Shown: piece after piece, positions 45,550-55,549 of the stretch
Numbering within the stretch: position 1 is the first letter of the stretch
Layout of the letters: the number at the start of each line of letters is the position of its first letter
Assembly: GCA_017467535.1 (NCBI GenBank)
Contig: JAFUST010000059.1
Coordinates: 23,513 to 87,512, forward strand
DNA length: 64,000 nucleotides
DNA from: Prevotella sp.
Lineage (GTDB): Bacteria > Bacteroidota > Bacteroidia > Bacteroidales > Bacteroidaceae
Reading direction: 5' to 3'
The notes under the pieces: model-generated
The model's input: the letters and a program-made list of their open reading frames with translations, nothing else
The model's database searches: none
Told to the model about the DNA's origin: nothing
Made by a program: the position numbers and the translations under genes

Positions 45550-46761
45550 ATGAAACTTATTTGCCTAACAATGACCCTGCTGGCCACCATGACTGCCAGC
45601 GCCCAACAGACATTTACAGTCAATGTGAAGAACCCCTTGAAAACCGACCGCACAGATCAGCCGGTGGTCATCTCGCTGGAGAAATACGGTGAGGTGCGCT
45701 CGGCCCTCGTCATGAGCGGCAGCCAGGAGATACCTTGCCAACTGGACGATATCAACCTGGACGAGCAGTACGACGAACTCTGCTTCCTGGCTGACCTGAA
45801 GGGCAAGGAGCAGAAGGACTACACCGTCACGCTCTACGCCGACGGAGAGCCCCGCACCTACCCTGCCCGCGTGTATGCCGAGATGCTGATGCGCAACGAC
45901 AAGGTGAAAGAGAAGAACAAGCACAACAACTACGTGGCGAGCCTCAGTGTGAGGGGCGACTGCGCCAACTCATACAACCTGCTGCACCACCACGGCGTAG
46001 ACTTCGAGAGCGAACTGAACGGCATTCGCATCTACTTCGACAAGCGCCAGACGCTGGATCTCTACGGGAAATTCCAGAAACGACTCGAACTGGAGGCCAC
46101 GCAGTTCTACACACAGGCCGACCAGAAGCAGCAGGGCTATGGCGACGATGTGCTATGGGTGGGCAACACCTTCGGACTGGGCGCCTTCCGCGGCTGGAAC
46201 GGTCAGGAGCCCACGATGATTGAGCCCGTGAAGACACGCACGCAGCGCGTCATCGCCTACGGTCCCCTGCGCACCATTGTGGAGGTGATCGACCAAGGCT
46301 GGCAGGCCGAGGCCGACAAGCCCGCTGTCAACATGACGCTGCGCTACACCCAATATGCGGGCCATCGCGACACCGATGTGGACGTCTGCTTCAATCGCGA
46401 CGTGGAGGGCTACCGATTCTCTACCGGCATCATCAATGTGAAAGGATCAACGGAGTTTTCTGACAAGAAGGGCCTTCGTGCCTGCTGGGGCACCGACTAT
46501 CCCTCGACTGACACCCTGAAATGGAGCCGCGAGACCGTCGGTCTGGGCATCCTGCTCGACGAGGCAAACATCATCAGCGAGGAGCCTGCCAACAAGGACA
46601 ACTACGCCTTCGTGGTAGGCACCAAAGGTCAACACATGACCTACAAGGTGGTTTACTGCTCAGCCAACGAAACCTTCGGCTACCACAGTGCCCAGGAATG
46701 GTTCGACTGGCTGAAACTGTGGCGCAAAGAGGCTGAGCAGCCTGTTATCATTAAACTATAG
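45550..46761 (+). CDS. Secreted DUF4861 protein
   Basis: A 403-residue exported protein (signal peptide 1-18, TASAQ). The whole mature chain is one DUF4861 domain: FTVNVKNPLKTDRTDQPVVISL at the start, IPCQLDDINLDEQYDELCFLADL, YNLLHHHGVDFESELNGIRIYFDKRQTLDLYG, and GVGLGILLDEANII-like strands near the end. The same domain is the C-terminal half of the GH105 protein 3 kb away. DUF4861 proteins occur in pectin or uronate loci; beta-sandwich glycan binding or an unknown enzyme are both possible. Its stop overlaps the end of the convergent capD-like gene by 6 nt. Confidence 0.85.
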   Translation: MKLICLTMTLLATMTASAQQTFTVNVKNPLKTDRTDQPVVISLEKYGEVRSALVMSGSQEIPCQLDDINLDEQYDELCFLADLKGKEQKDYTVTLYADGEPRTYPARVYAEMLMRNDKVKEKNKHNNYVASLSVRGDCANSYNLLHHHGVDFESELNGIRIYFDKRQTLDLYGKFQKRLELEATQFYTQADQKQQGYGDDVLWVGNTFGLGAFRGWNGQEPTMIEPVKTRTQRVIAYGPLRTIVEVIDQGWQAEADKPAVNMTLRYTQYAGHRDTDVDVCFNRDVEGYRFSTGIINVKGSTEFSDKKGLRACWGTDYPSTDTLKWSRETVGLGILLDEANIISEEPANKDNYAFVVGTKGQHMTYKVVYCSANETFGYHSAQEWFDWLKLWRKEAEQPVIIKL

Positions 46762-48729
46762 AGATGGGGTGCCCTGGGCGGTTGTTTCGGCATCGTCCGG
46801 GGCTTCCTTTTGGTCCAACTGTTCGTACTTCGAATTGCGGCTCTTGTATTCAGGGACGATGTCCTTCATCTTCTTCACCGTAGCCATATCGTCATAGCGC
46901 TGAGCAATCTGGAAGAGGTCCTCTATGTCGCGAAGCACCTGCTCGTAATCGTACTCACGCACCTGAGCAATTCGAATCTTCTTGTGGAACGATGGTTTGG
47001 TGTTCTCCTTCTCGTTAAGCACCTCTTCATAGAGTTTCTCACCCGGGCGCAATCCCGTGAACTGAACCTCTATATTCTGAGCCCCCGACAATTGTATCAT
47101 ACGCTTGGCCAGGTCGGCTATGCGCACAGGATTGCCCATATCGAAGACGAATATCTCGCCACCATGACCTTTCGTGCCGGCCTCCAACACCAGTTTACAG
47201 GCCTCGGGTATCAGCATGAAGTAGCGGATGATGTCAGGATGGGTCACCGTAACGGGGCCGCCTTTCTTTATCTGCTCCTGGAACAAAGGTATCACGCTAC
47301 CATTGGAACCCAGCACATTTCCGAATCGGGTGGTCACAAACTGCGTACGCTTCTGGTCTGACTCCTTAGAATGAATCTCGCGATCCAGCGACTGCACGTA
47401 GATTTCGCAGATGCGCTTCGAGCATCCCATCACGTTGGTCGGGTTGACAGCCTTGTCTGTCGACACCATCACGAATTTCTTCACGCCGTACTTCACCGAA
47501 AGATCGGCAATCACCTTGGTGCCATAGACGTTATTCAGCACGGCAGCACTCGGATTGTCCTCCATCATCGGCACGTGCTTGTAGGCTGCGGCGTGGAAGA
47601 CATAGTCTGGTTTGAACTCACGGAAGATATTCTCCATGCGGCCCTGGTGGCAGATGCTGGTGACGACAGTCTCGGCGGGGATGTCGGGATAGTCGCGCTC
47701 CATCATCAGGCGGATATCGTGTTCAGGCGTTTCGGCCTGATCGATCAGCATCATGGCTGCCGGCTTGTAGATAGCCACCTGGCGCACCATCTCCGAGCCA
47801 ATCGAACCAGCAGAACCGGTAATCAGAATGCGCTTGCCCGTCAATTCGCGGCCCACAGTCTCCATGTCCACCCTGATTTCTTCGCGCGGCAGCAGGTCTT
47901 CCACCGACACCTCTTTCATTTGTACGGCAGAGAAATCATCCGAAGAACCGTCCCACTCATGGGCCATTGTGGCCATATAAATGCGGCAACCGGCACCAAT
48001 GATAGCATCCTGCAGTTTCTGCTCCTTGCGGAATTCGTCTGTTCGCAGCGGCGACACCAGCACCGCATCAATATCCTTCTCGCGAATCACGGCAGCGATG
48101 TCATCCTCAATACTGTACACGCGCTCGCCCATCAACAGATTGTTGCGATAGCGGTTTTCGTGCGTGATGAAGCCCTTCAGCACAAAGCGCGTAGGCTTCT
48201 CCATGCGGATGTTCTTGGCCAGTCCCACGCCGCCAGTCATGGCACCGTAGATAAGCACCCGCTGGGCCCTCTTGTCCGACGTGGCTACATCGTAGAGCAC
48301 CTTCACCAGCACACGTACGCCCCACATCAGCACCGTGGCAACGAAGAACATGGCCACCGTCAGGGGTACGGAGATCCTGGCAAACCGAGAGGAAGGGGTC
48401 TCTCTCATCACATAGTAAGCACCGATGCAGAGCAACAGGGCCGATATGTTGGCAAAGCCCACCCTCTGCAGGTCGACGAACGAGGAATAGCGCACGATGC
48501 CAGAGTAAGTGCGGAAAATGCGGAAACACAGTGTGGTCAGCACCAAGTAGACCAGCAGCGTGCACGTGATAGGAACAAGGCGCGCTATCATCACAGAAGT
48601 CCTGTGGGATACATAGTATACAAACAATCCCGATACAAACACGATCAGCAAATCGAGAAGGAGCATACACCAGTAAGGCAGCGCAGCCCGCTTGAAGTAC
48701 CAGTTCAGTATCTTGTCTAAAGGATTCAT
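46756..48729 (-). CDS. Nucleotide-sugar 4,6-dehydratase/epimerase (CapD/PglF/WbpM type)
   Basis: A 657-residue inner-membrane enzyme for surface polysaccharide or glycan synthesis, probably acting on UDP-GlcNAc. Four or five helices (about 10-130) are followed by a CoA-binding-like Rossmann domain (140-270) and a catalytic SDR domain. That domain has GKRILITGSAGSIGSEMVRQ near 300, FHAAAYKHVPMMEDNP, VSTDKAVNPTNVMGCSK (Met-x3-Lys replacing the Tyr-x3-Lys of common SDRs) and RFGNVLGSNGSVIPLF. The C-terminal tail is charged. It is a lone gene; no glycosyltransferase cluster is adjacent. Confidence 0.92.
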   Translation of the reverse strand: MNPLDKILNWYFKRAALPYWCMLLLDLLIVFVSGLFVYYVSHRTSVMIARLVPITCTLLVYLVLTTLCFRIFRTYSGIVRYSSFVDLQRVGFANISALLLCIGAYYVMRETPSSRFARISVPLTVAMFFVATVLMWGVRVLVKVLYDVATSDKRAQRVLIYGAMTGGVGLAKNIRMEKPTRFVLKGFITHENRYRNNLLMGERVYSIEDDIAAVIREKDIDAVLVSPLRTDEFRKEQKLQDAIIGAGCRIYMATMAHEWDGSSDDFSAVQMKEVSVEDLLPREEIRVDMETVGRELTGKRILITGSAGSIGSEMVRQVAIYKPAAMMLIDQAETPEHDIRLMMERDYPDIPAETVVTSICHQGRMENIFREFKPDYVFHAAAYKHVPMMEDNPSAAVLNNVYGTKVIADLSVKYGVKKFVMVSTDKAVNPTNVMGCSKRICEIYVQSLDREIHSKESDQKRTQFVTTRFGNVLGSNGSVIPLFQEQIKKGGPVTVTHPDIIRYFMLIPEACKLVLEAGTKGHGGEIFVFDMGNPVRIADLAKRMIQLSGAQNIEVQFTGLRPGEKLYEEVLNEKENTKPSFHKKIRIAQVREYDYEQVLRDIEDLFQIAQRYDDMATVKKMKDIVPEYKSRNSKYEQLDQKEAPDDAETTAQGTPSL

Positions 48730-48751
48730 AAACGAAAACTATTTTCGGCTG

Positions 48752-48759
48752 CAAAGGTA
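48752..48759 (-). promoter_or_regulatory. -7 box of the capD-like gene
   Basis: Minus-strand TACCTTTG, exact TAnnTTTG, 22 nt ahead of the ATG. No convincing -33 box. Confidence 0.55.
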
Positions 48760-48829
48760 CTAAAAATTTCTGTATCTGTACTCTTTCTTTGGGAAAATTT
48801 TCTGATTAACCCCTAATAAGACTTAAAAG

Positions 48830-48861
48830 TTTGCTCGATTCAAAATAATTAATTACCTTTG
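48830..48861 (+). promoter_or_regulatory. Promoter of the DUF4468 operon
   Basis: TTTG (48830-48833), exactly 20 nt, TACCTTTG (48854-48861), 43 nt before the ATG at 48905. Confidence 0.85.
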
Positions 48862-48904
48862 CAGGTTGTAAAGACGATGAACAATTAATAAAACAAAGGG
48901 AGAT

Positions 48905-49504
48905 ATGATGAAGAACCTATTGATCGCAATGATGGCCCTGCTGCCCATGGCAGCGATGGCGCAAGACAACACTTGGGAAAAAACGCAGTACCCCAGCAGC
49001 GATGCCCAGTATCTGGAAGGGGCTGTACCCGAAGTGAACGGACGCGTAGTATTCCAGACAACCATCAAGGCACCGGGCAAGAGTGCACAGCAGATCTACG
49101 AACTGCTGAAGGAGGACCTGACCAAGTTGACAAAGGAAAGCAACCAGTTCGAGCAGAGCCGCATTGCCTATGAGGACAAGGAGAAGATGCAGATCGTCGG
49201 CAACTATCAGGAATGGCTGGTTTTCAAGAACAAGCCGCTGAATCTGGACCGCACGCGCCTGCTCTACAACCTCATTGCCGACTGTCGTGACGGAGAGGCC
49301 ACCATCCAGATGACGCGCATCGTCTACATCTACGATGAGGAGCGCGACATGCAGACCTACAAGGCCGAAGAGTGGATCAATGACACCTACGGACTGAACA
49401 AGAAGAAGACCAAACTGGCCCGCGTCAGCGGCAAGTTCCGCCGCAAGACCATCGACCGCAAGGACTATCTGTTCAACCGTTTCACCCAGTTGCTGCAGAA
49501 ATAA
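48905..49504 (+). CDS. DUF4468-family exported protein
   Basis: A 199-residue protein with a signal peptide (cleavage after AMAQ, about residue 20). The mature region matches the DUF4468 pattern: an N-terminal block with VVFQTTIKAPGKSAQQIYELLKEDL, an EWLVFKNKPLNLDRTRLLYNLIADC centre and RIVYIYDEERDMQTYKAEEWI. The fold resembles the TBP-like domains of phage/lipoprotein families, which is inference. The phylum-restricted family has no assigned function that I know. It is first in a three-gene unit; the small membrane protein starts 3 nt later. Confidence 0.8.
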   Translation: MMKNLLIAMMALLPMAAMAQDNTWEKTQYPSSDAQYLEGAVPEVNGRVVFQTTIKAPGKSAQQIYELLKEDLTKLTKESNQFEQSRIAYEDKEKMQIVGNYQEWLVFKNKPLNLDRTRLLYNLIADCRDGEATIQMTRIVYIYDEERDMQTYKAEEWINDTYGLNKKKTKLARVSGKFRRKTIDRKDYLFNRFTQLLQK

Positions 49505-49507
49505 GGC

Positions 49508-49768
49508 ATGAGCAAGAACGAAGAACCATTCAGCATGGTTGAGAACCCCGAAGAGGTTCCCCACCCCAAGCGCCACCAACTGGAGCCTTTCCGCGACAGC
49601 AGTAAGACGCGCGTGCTGCGCCTGTGGCTGAACATCATATTCATGGTGGGAGCCATTGCCGGCTTGGTGGTCTACTTCTATGCTGACAAGGAAGTGGCCA
49701 AGTATATCCTGATTGTTTCGTGTGTATTCAAATTCGTTGAGTTGGGTCTGCGCATCCTTAAAATATAA
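49508..49768 (+). CDS. Small two-helix membrane protein
   Basis: An 86-residue protein. The polar, proline-containing N-terminus (about 1-38) is followed by two membrane helices (about 39-57 and 61-80) separated by a short ADKEV turn, so both ends face the same side. No catalytic motif. It lies between the DUF4468 gene (3 nt gap) and the Porin_10 gene (6 nt gap), so it is surely part of that operon. I do not recognise a named family. Confidence 0.75.
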   Translation: MSKNEEPFSMVENPEEVPHPKRHQLEPFRDSSKTRVLRLWLNIIFMVGAIAGLVVYFYADKEVAKYILIVSCVFKFVELGLRILKI

Positions 49769-49774
49769 TAAGGT

Positions 49775-52111
49775 ATGAAGATGTCTTTCCGTATCGTAGC
49801 GTTCCTGTTTACCATTCTGCCTCTCTCACTCTCTGCCCAGAACTACAACCAGATAGACGAGAGCGGTAACGTGACCATGAACGGCGATCAGAATCAGAAC
49901 TTCAATCCGCATAGCAACGATACGACCAGGAAGTCGAAGGTGGTTCCGAAGGGGCTGCGCGTATGGACCGTAGACAGAAAGTTTGGTGACATCATCAAGG
50001 CAGAGGTAGACACGATGCCCCACCTCTATCCCAACACCACGCTGTCTATGGGCAAATACGGACAGTACAATACGATAGGCTCTAACTATCTGGCACGCCA
50101 GAACCGCATTTTCATCGACCGGCCTGCCATCAGCCAGTTCTACTTCACCGACGCCTACGACCAGTCTATCGTACAGCCCGACCAACTGCATTTCACCAAC
50201 ACGCTCTCGCCCATCACCAACCTGAGTTACGACAACTGCGGCGACAGAACCGACGGCGAGGACCACCTGAAAGCCATCTTTGCCGCCAATTTCGGCAAAC
50301 GACTGGGCATTGGGTTCAATATTGACTACCAGTATGCACGCGGTTACTTTCAGGACCAGAACGCCTCTCACTTCGATGCTACATTCTTCACATCCTACAT
50401 CGGCGACCAGTATCAATTGCATGCCATCTTCTCCACCTACCACGAAAAGGCATCTGAGAATGGCGGCATCACCGATGACAACTACATCACCCACCCCGAG
50501 GTGGCTACACAGACTGCCGGACAGTCCTACTCTGACAACGAGATACCGACCATTCTGAACAGCAACTGGAACCGCAACGACCATCTGCACTTCTTCCTGA
50601 CCCACCGCTACAGCCTTGGGTTCTACAGGAAGGTGAAGATGACCGACGAAGAAATAAAAGCCAGAGAATTTGCCCAGTCCGCCCAGCAAAGCACCGAGAG
50701 GCCAACAGCCCTGAAGAAGAACGAGGAGGAGAAAACCGCTGCCCCCCAGGGCCGACCCGACAATGCCGCCATTGCCGGCGACCTGCCCACTCTGCAGCGG
50801 AACGACTCGCTGAAGACAGATACCACCCGCATCAAGGTGGACTCGAAGGCTGTGGCCGATTCGCTGCTGGCCATCCAGGCCGAAGCCGACTCGCTGGAGG
50901 CTCTGATGAAACGCGAGTTCGTGCCAGTCACCAGTTTCATCCATACGCTGGACGTGAATGACTATGACCATAAATACCAGGCATACTACTCGCCCACGGA
51001 CTATTACGCCAACACCTATTTCACCAGATACACTCGGGGTTTCTCGGGCGACTCCATCTATGATCAGGTGAAGATGTTCAATATGCGCAACACCTTTGCC
51101 ATTGCTCTGCTGGAAGGGTTCAACAAGTATGTACCTGCAGGCCTGAAAGCCTTTGTCACATACGACTTGCGCAGATACAGCATCCCCGAAATGGATGCCG
51201 ACGATATGGCCTGGCTGCAGAACACTAACGAGCATTGCATCAGCATCGGCGGACAACTGCGCCGAACCCTGGGACAGACTTTCCACTATAACCTGCAGGC
51301 AGAGACCTGGCTGACCGGCGAAGACGCTGGACAACTGAAACTGGAAGGCGAGACCGACCTTAACTTCCCGCTCTTTGGCGACACGGTACGTCTGGCGGCG
51401 AAGGCCTATTTCTATCGTCTGACGCCCTCGTTCTTCGAGCGTCACTATCACGGCAAGCACATCTGGTGGGACAACTCTCTCTCGAAGCCCACCCGCACTC
51501 GCATAGAAGGACTTTTCTCCTACGACAAGACCAACACCTCGCTGCGGGTGGCTATTGAGGAAATACAGAACTACACCTATCTGGGCATGTCGTACACCCG
51601 TGCCAACAACCTGAATACCGGCATGACGGCCGCCATCCACCAGCATAGCGGCAACATCAACATACTGACGGCTCAATTGGACCAGAAACTGAAGGCCGGC
51701 CCGCTGCATTGGGACAACGTCATCACCTATCAGTCATCGAGCGAGAAAGACATACTCCCCTTGCCTACGCTGAACGTATTCAGCAATCTTTATCTCGACT
51801 TTATGGTAGCCCACGTGCTGAAAGTGGAACTGGGTGCGTCGGCTACATGGTTCACCAAGTATAAAGCACCCGAATTCTGTCCTGCCCTCAATCAGTTTGC
51901 CATTCAGGAGAATGAAGACTCACGGGTGGAAGTGGGCAACTTTCCCTTTGTTGACGTCTATGCCAACCTGCATCTGAAGCACACCCGCTTCTTCGTGCTG
52001 ATGAACAACGTGACGGGCAAGAGCCTCAATCGTCAGGAGTTCCTAGTTCCTCACTACCCCATGAATCGCTCAGTGCTTCACTTCGGCGTGTCGTGGAATT
52101 TCTTCAATTAA
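49775..52111 (+). CDS. Putative outer-membrane porin (Porin_10 family)
   Basis: A 778-residue outer-membrane beta-barrel protein with a signal peptide (about 1-20, SLSAQ). The PKGLRVWTVDRKFGDII, DTMPHLYPNTTLSMGKYGQYNTIGSNYLARQNRIFIDR and YTPLSPITNLSYDN-like segments near the N-terminus are the recognisable Porin_10 start. Many amphipathic strands follow, and the last residues (LHFGVSWNFFN) end in Phe-Asn as barrels do. A low-complexity loop (about 290-365) rich in Glu, Ala and Lys breaks the barrel. The substrate is unknown. It overlaps the convergent TetR gene by 4 nt at the stops. Confidence 0.82.
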   Translation: MKMSFRIVAFLFTILPLSLSAQNYNQIDESGNVTMNGDQNQNFNPHSNDTTRKSKVVPKGLRVWTVDRKFGDIIKAEVDTMPHLYPNTTLSMGKYGQYNTIGSNYLARQNRIFIDRPAISQFYFTDAYDQSIVQPDQLHFTNTLSPITNLSYDNCGDRTDGEDHLKAIFAANFGKRLGIGFNIDYQYARGYFQDQNASHFDATFFTSYIGDQYQLHAIFSTYHEKASENGGITDDNYITHPEVATQTAGQSYSDNEIPTILNSNWNRNDHLHFFLTHRYSLGFYRKVKMTDEEIKAREFAQSAQQSTERPTALKKNEEEKTAAPQGRPDNAAIAGDLPTLQRNDSLKTDTTRIKVDSKAVADSLLAIQAEADSLEALMKREFVPVTSFIHTLDVNDYDHKYQAYYSPTDYYANTYFTRYTRGFSGDSIYDQVKMFNMRNTFAIALLEGFNKYVPAGLKAFVTYDLRRYSIPEMDADDMAWLQNTNEHCISIGGQLRRTLGQTFHYNLQAETWLTGEDAGQLKLEGETDLNFPLFGDTVRLAAKAYFYRLTPSFFERHYHGKHIWWDNSLSKPTRTRIEGLFSYDKTNTSLRVAIEEIQNYTYLGMSYTRANNLNTGMTAAIHQHSGNINILTAQLDQKLKAGPLHWDNVITYQSSSEKDILPLPTLNVFSNLYLDFMVAHVLKVELGASATWFTKYKAPEFCPALNQFAIQENEDSRVEVGNFPFVDVYANLHLKHTRFFVLMNNVTGKSLNRQEFLVPHYPMNRSVLHFGVSWNFFN

Positions 52112-52737
52112 TTAGTGGGCTTCATGAACTCATCCAGAAAGCCAATGCCTTTCTGCGTGCAGAAACCACGGATAATGACAAACACGTGATTGAGGAAAAT
52201 AGCCTGTAGGCTGTATTTCTGGAAAAGATGTTTCGAACGGGCCTGCTCGCTGAATCCTTCCAACATCAGAGCCACCAGTTCGTAGTCGATGTCTGAGCGG
52301 AAGTAGCCCTCCTTGACCCCTCGTTTCACGAAGCGTATAAAGTCGTCATGCGTCTTCTGATGATTGCGATGAAGCATCTGCATGACGCTGGGATACTTCT
52401 CCAGGTCAATAAAGAACTGCGGGTTAGTGTCCTTCATCTGCTCGGTCTTGTAGTAGTAGATATTCAGCATCATCTCCATGACATTCCTGCTGCGTCCTGC
52501 CAGTTGACTAAGTGCCTCCTCTTCATCGGTGCGAGCCTTCTGTATGACCTCAACCAACAGGGTCTCCTTGTTGTCATACACCTCGTAAAGCGTACGCTTG
52601 GAGATATTCAATGAACGAGCGATGTCATCCATTTTCACAGCCTTTATGCCTTGCGAAGCAAACAACTGGAGTGACTTCTCCACTATCCGGTCTTTCAACG
52701 AGACACGATAGTCAGTCCATTTGGGGTTTTCGTGCAT
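52108..52737 (-). CDS. TetR/AcrR-family transcriptional regulator
   Basis: A 210-residue one-component regulator. The helix-turn-helix is at residues 10-60 (RIVEKSLQLFASQGIKAVKMDDIARSLNISKRTLYEVYDNKETLL), with the rest an all-helical ligand domain. ATG 52735-52737 is chosen: it starts the polar region before helix 1 and sits 18 nt after its -7 box, while an in-frame extension to 52830 passes through the promoter. The C-terminal part contains SEQARSKHLFQKYSLQAIF, like regulators of envelope or efflux genes. It is divergent from maeB and convergent with the porin; targets unknown. Confidence 0.87.
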   Translation of the reverse strand: MHENPKWTDYRVSLKDRIVEKSLQLFASQGIKAVKMDDIARSLNISKRTLYEVYDNKETLLVEVIQKARTDEEEALSQLAGRSRNVMEMMLNIYYYKTEQMKDTNPQFFIDLEKYPSVMQMLHRNHQKTHDDFIRFVKRGVKEGYFRSDIDYELVALMLEGFSEQARSKHLFQKYSLQAIFLNHVFVIIRGFCTQKGIGFLDEFMKPTN

Positions 52738-52755
52738 ATTTATTAAATTTGAGTG

Positions 52756-52763
52756 CAAAGGTA
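52756..52763 (-). promoter_or_regulatory. -7 box of the TetR gene
   Basis: Minus-strand TACCTTTG, exact TAnnTTTG, 18 nt ahead of the chosen start. Confidence 0.55.
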
Positions 52764-52806
52764 ATAAAAAAGCGAGAAAAACTTCTTCTTTTCGTCGGGT
52801 TTTTAT

Positions 52807-52814
52807 TAATTTTG
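52807..52814 (+). promoter_or_regulatory. -7 box ahead of maeB
   Basis: TAATTTTG, a TAnnTTTG match, 37 nt before the ATG at 52852. No strong -33 box. Confidence 0.5.
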
Positions 52815-52851
52815 CACTCCGTAAAGACATTTTGACTCACAAACAGATACA

Positions 52852-55155
52852 ATGGTAAAGATTTCGAAAGAGGCTGCCCTCGAGTATCATGAGAGCGGCA
52901 GACCAGGAAAGATTGAAGTGAAGCCCACCAAGGCTTATCGTACGCAGACAGACCTATCGCTGGCCTATTCGCCGGGCGTGGCCTATCCCTGTCTGGAGAT
53001 TCAGGAAGACCCCAACAATGCCTATAAGTACACCGACAAGGGCAATCTGGTGGCCGTCATCAGCAACGGCACGGCTGTGCTGGGACTGGGCGACATAGGC
53101 GCTATGAGCGGAAAGCCGGTGATGGAGGGTAAAGGCCTGCTGTTCAAGATCTACGGCGGCATCGACGTCTTCGACATCGAGGTGAACGAGAAGGACCCGG
53201 AGAAGTTCTGCGAGGCTGTGGAGCGCATAGCCCCCACCTTTGGCGGCATCAATCTGGAGGACATCAAAGCCCCTGAGTGCTTCTACATCGAAGACCGACT
53301 GAAGCGTACGCTCGACATACCCGTGATGCACGATGACCAGCACGGCACAGCCATCATCAGCGCGGCCGGCCTGAAGAACGCACTCGAGGTGATTCACAAG
53401 GACATCACCCAGGTGAGAATCGTGGTCAACGGTGCTGGCGCAGCAGCCATCTCGTGCACCAAACTCTATATGGCCCTGGGCGCACACAAGGAGAACATCG
53501 TGATGCTCGACTCGAAGGGAGTCATCAGCAGCGACCGTTCCGACCTGAACGAGCAGAAGCGCTTCTTCGCCACCGACCGTCGCGACATCCACACGCTGGC
53601 CGAGGCCGTCAACGGTGCCGACGTCTTCGTGGGCCTGTCGAAAGGCAACGTGCTCTCACAAGACATGGTGCGCTCAATGGCCAAGGACCCCATCATCTTC
53701 GCGCTGGCCAACCCCACGCCGGAGATTACCTATGAGGACGCAATGGCCGCCCGCCCCGATGTGCTGATGTCGACAGGCCGCACGGACTATCCCAACCAAA
53801 TCAACAACGTCATCGGCTTCCCCTACATCTTCCGTGGTGCCCTCGATGTGCACGCCACCGCCATCAACGAGGAGATGAAGATGGCCGCCGTACACGCCAT
53901 CGCCGACCTGGCCAAGCAGCCCGTGCCTGACGTGGTGAACGATGTCTACAAGGTGAACAACCTGACCTTTGGCCGTCAGTACTTCATCCCCAAGCCCGTT
54001 GACCCGCGACTCATCACCGAGGTGAGCGCCGCCGTGGCCCGTGCCGCTATCGAAAGCGGCGTGGCCCGCAAGAAGATTGAGGACTGGGAGGAATACAAGA
54101 ACTCGCTAAGCGTGCTGCTCGGTCAGGAGACCAAACTGACGCAGAAACTCTATGCCACCGCCGCTGCCCATCCGCAGCGCGTGGTCTTCGCCGAGGCCAT
54201 CCACCCCACGATGCTCAAGGCCGCCGTACAGGCCAAGAGTGAGGGCATCTGTCAGCCCATCCTGCTGGGCAACGACGAGGTGATAGAGAAACTGGCCAAG
54301 AGCCTTGACCTATCACTGGAGGGCATTGAGATTGTCAACCTGCGCCACCCCTCGGAGCAAGAGCGCCGCGAGCGTTACGCCCACATACTGGCCGAGAAGC
54401 GCCAGCGCGACGGCTATACCTTCCAGGAGGCCAACGACAAGATGTTCGAGCGCAACTACTTCGGCATGATGATGGTCGAGACGGGTGAGGCTGACGCCTT
54501 CATCACTGGTCTCTACACCAAGTACTCCAACACCATCAAGGTGGTCAACGAGGTCATCGGCATACGTCCTGAGTACAAGCACTTCGGCACGATGCACATC
54601 ATCAATTCGCCTCGCGGCACGCTCTATGTGGGCGACACGCTGGTGAACGAGAATCCTGATACCGACACACTGGTCGACATCGCCAAACTGTCGGCCACCT
54701 GCGTACGTTTCTTCAACGAGAAGCCCGTCATCGGTATGGTGTCGCACTCCAACTTCGGCTCTTCGCAGAGCGATGGTGCCCAGAAGGTGCGTCACGCCGT
54801 GGAGCAGATGCAGGCGCTCTATCCCGACCTGGCCATCGACGGCGAGATGCAGATAGGCTTTGCCCTGGATCGCGAACTGCGCGACGAGCAGTATCCGTTC
54901 ACCCGCCTGAAGGGGCTGGATGTGAACACGCTGGTGTTCCCCAACCTGACTTCAGCCCGTTCCAGTTACAAGATGCTGCAGATGCTCGACCCCGATGTGG
55001 AGATCATCGGCCCCATCCAGATGGGCCTGAACAAGGCCATCCACTTCATCGACTTCGGTGCCTCGGTGCGCGATGTGGTGAACATCGTGGCTGTGGCTAC
55101 CATCGATGCCTATGTGGACAAGATCAAGAAGCGCATCAACAGCCGCAATTCCTAA
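52852..55155 (+). CDS. maeB: NADP-type malic enzyme with phosphotransacetylase-like domain
   Basis: A 767-residue two-domain cytoplasmic enzyme. Residues 1-420 are malic enzyme (malate to pyruvate plus CO2): [52 protein letters not shown] with the metal-site Asp residues, and the nucleotide loop [12 protein letters not shown]. Residues about 430-767 are a phosphate acetyltransferase-like domain ([39 protein letters not shown]-like [15 protein letters not shown]). In MaeB the latter is regulatory (acetyl-CoA sensing) and usually inactive. Length is typical. It is followed 7 nt later by the HPPK-like gene. Confidence 0.95.
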   Translation: MVKISKEAALEYHESGRPGKIEVKPTKAYRTQTDLSLAYSPGVAYPCLEIQEDPNNAYKYTDKGNLVAVISNGTAVLGLGDIGAMSGKPVMEGKGLLFKIYGGIDVFDIEVNEKDPEKFCEAVERIAPTFGGINLEDIKAPECFYIEDRLKRTLDIPVMHDDQHGTAIISAAGLKNALEVIHKDITQVRIVVNGAGAAAISCTKLYMALGAHKENIVMLDSKGVISSDRSDLNEQKRFFATDRRDIHTLAEAVNGADVFVGLSKGNVLSQDMVRSMAKDPIIFALANPTPEITYEDAMAARPDVLMSTGRTDYPNQINNVIGFPYIFRGALDVHATAINEEMKMAAVHAIADLAKQPVPDVVNDVYKVNNLTFGRQYFIPKPVDPRLITEVSAAVARAAIESGVARKKIEDWEEYKNSLSVLLGQETKLTQKLYATAAAHPQRVVFAEAIHPTMLKAAVQAKSEGICQPILLGNDEVIEKLAKSLDLSLEGIEIVNLRHPSEQERRERYAHILAEKRQRDGYTFQEANDKMFERNYFGMMMVETGEADAFITGLYTKYSNTIKVVNEVIGIRPEYKHFGTMHIINSPRGTLYVGDTLVNENPDTDTLVDIAKLSATCVRFFNEKPVIGMVSHSNFGSSQSDGAQKVRHAVEQMQALYPDLAIDGEMQIGFALDRELRDEQYPFTRLKGLDVNTLVFPNLTSARSSYKMLQMLDPDVEIIGPIQMGLNKAIHFIDFGASVRDVVNIVAVATIDAYVDKIKKRINSRNS

Positions 55156-55162
55156 CCCTTAA

Positions 55163-55549
55163 TTGCCGAAGGCTATAACTAAATTGCATAGCGTCATCAT
55201 CTCACTGGCCTCGAACTATGAGGCCAAAAAGAATCTGTTCGAGGCCAGAGCGCGTCTCGAACAGATTCTTAGTGAGGTGACTTATTCTGATTGTATCCGC
55301 ACCCGCGGCATCGGCACCCAGCGTCTCTGCTACTATCGCAACCAACTTTTATTCGGCAGCACCACCCTCACTGTCGACGAACTGACGGAGCACTTGAAAA
55401 GCATTGAACAGCAGATGGGGCGCACGCCCGAGGCGCGCCAACAGGGCATCGTCTGCATCGACCTTGACCTGCTGAAATACGACACAGCGCACTATCACGA
55501 GCGCGACTGGGAGCGGCCCTACGTCAGGCGGCTGCTACCTCAGCCTTAG
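55163..55549 (+). CDS. HPPK-like (FolK-related) small protein
   Basis: A 128-residue protein resembling 6-hydroxymethyl-dihydropterin pyrophosphokinase: VIISLASNYEAKKNLFEAR (usual GSN motif here ASN), YRNQLLFGSTTL in the place of FLNQV, and the catalytic-site block EQQMGRTPEARQQGIVCIDLDLLKYD, where the usual GRxR...R.IDiDlL pattern is only partly kept (Gly-Arg-Thr, Val-Cys-Ile-Asp-Leu-Asp). It is shorter than FolK (about 160). Activity is therefore uncertain; it may be a divergent or non-catalytic relative. The start is TTG at 55163; no ATG is available. Its 3' end overlaps the convergent LysM gene by 15 nt. Confidence 0.72.
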   Translation: MPKAITKLHSVIISLASNYEAKKNLFEARARLEQILSEVTYSDCIRTRGIGTQRLCYYRNQLLFGSTTLTVDELTEHLKSIEQQMGRTPEARQQGIVCIDLDLLKYDTAHYHERDWERPYVRRLLPQP

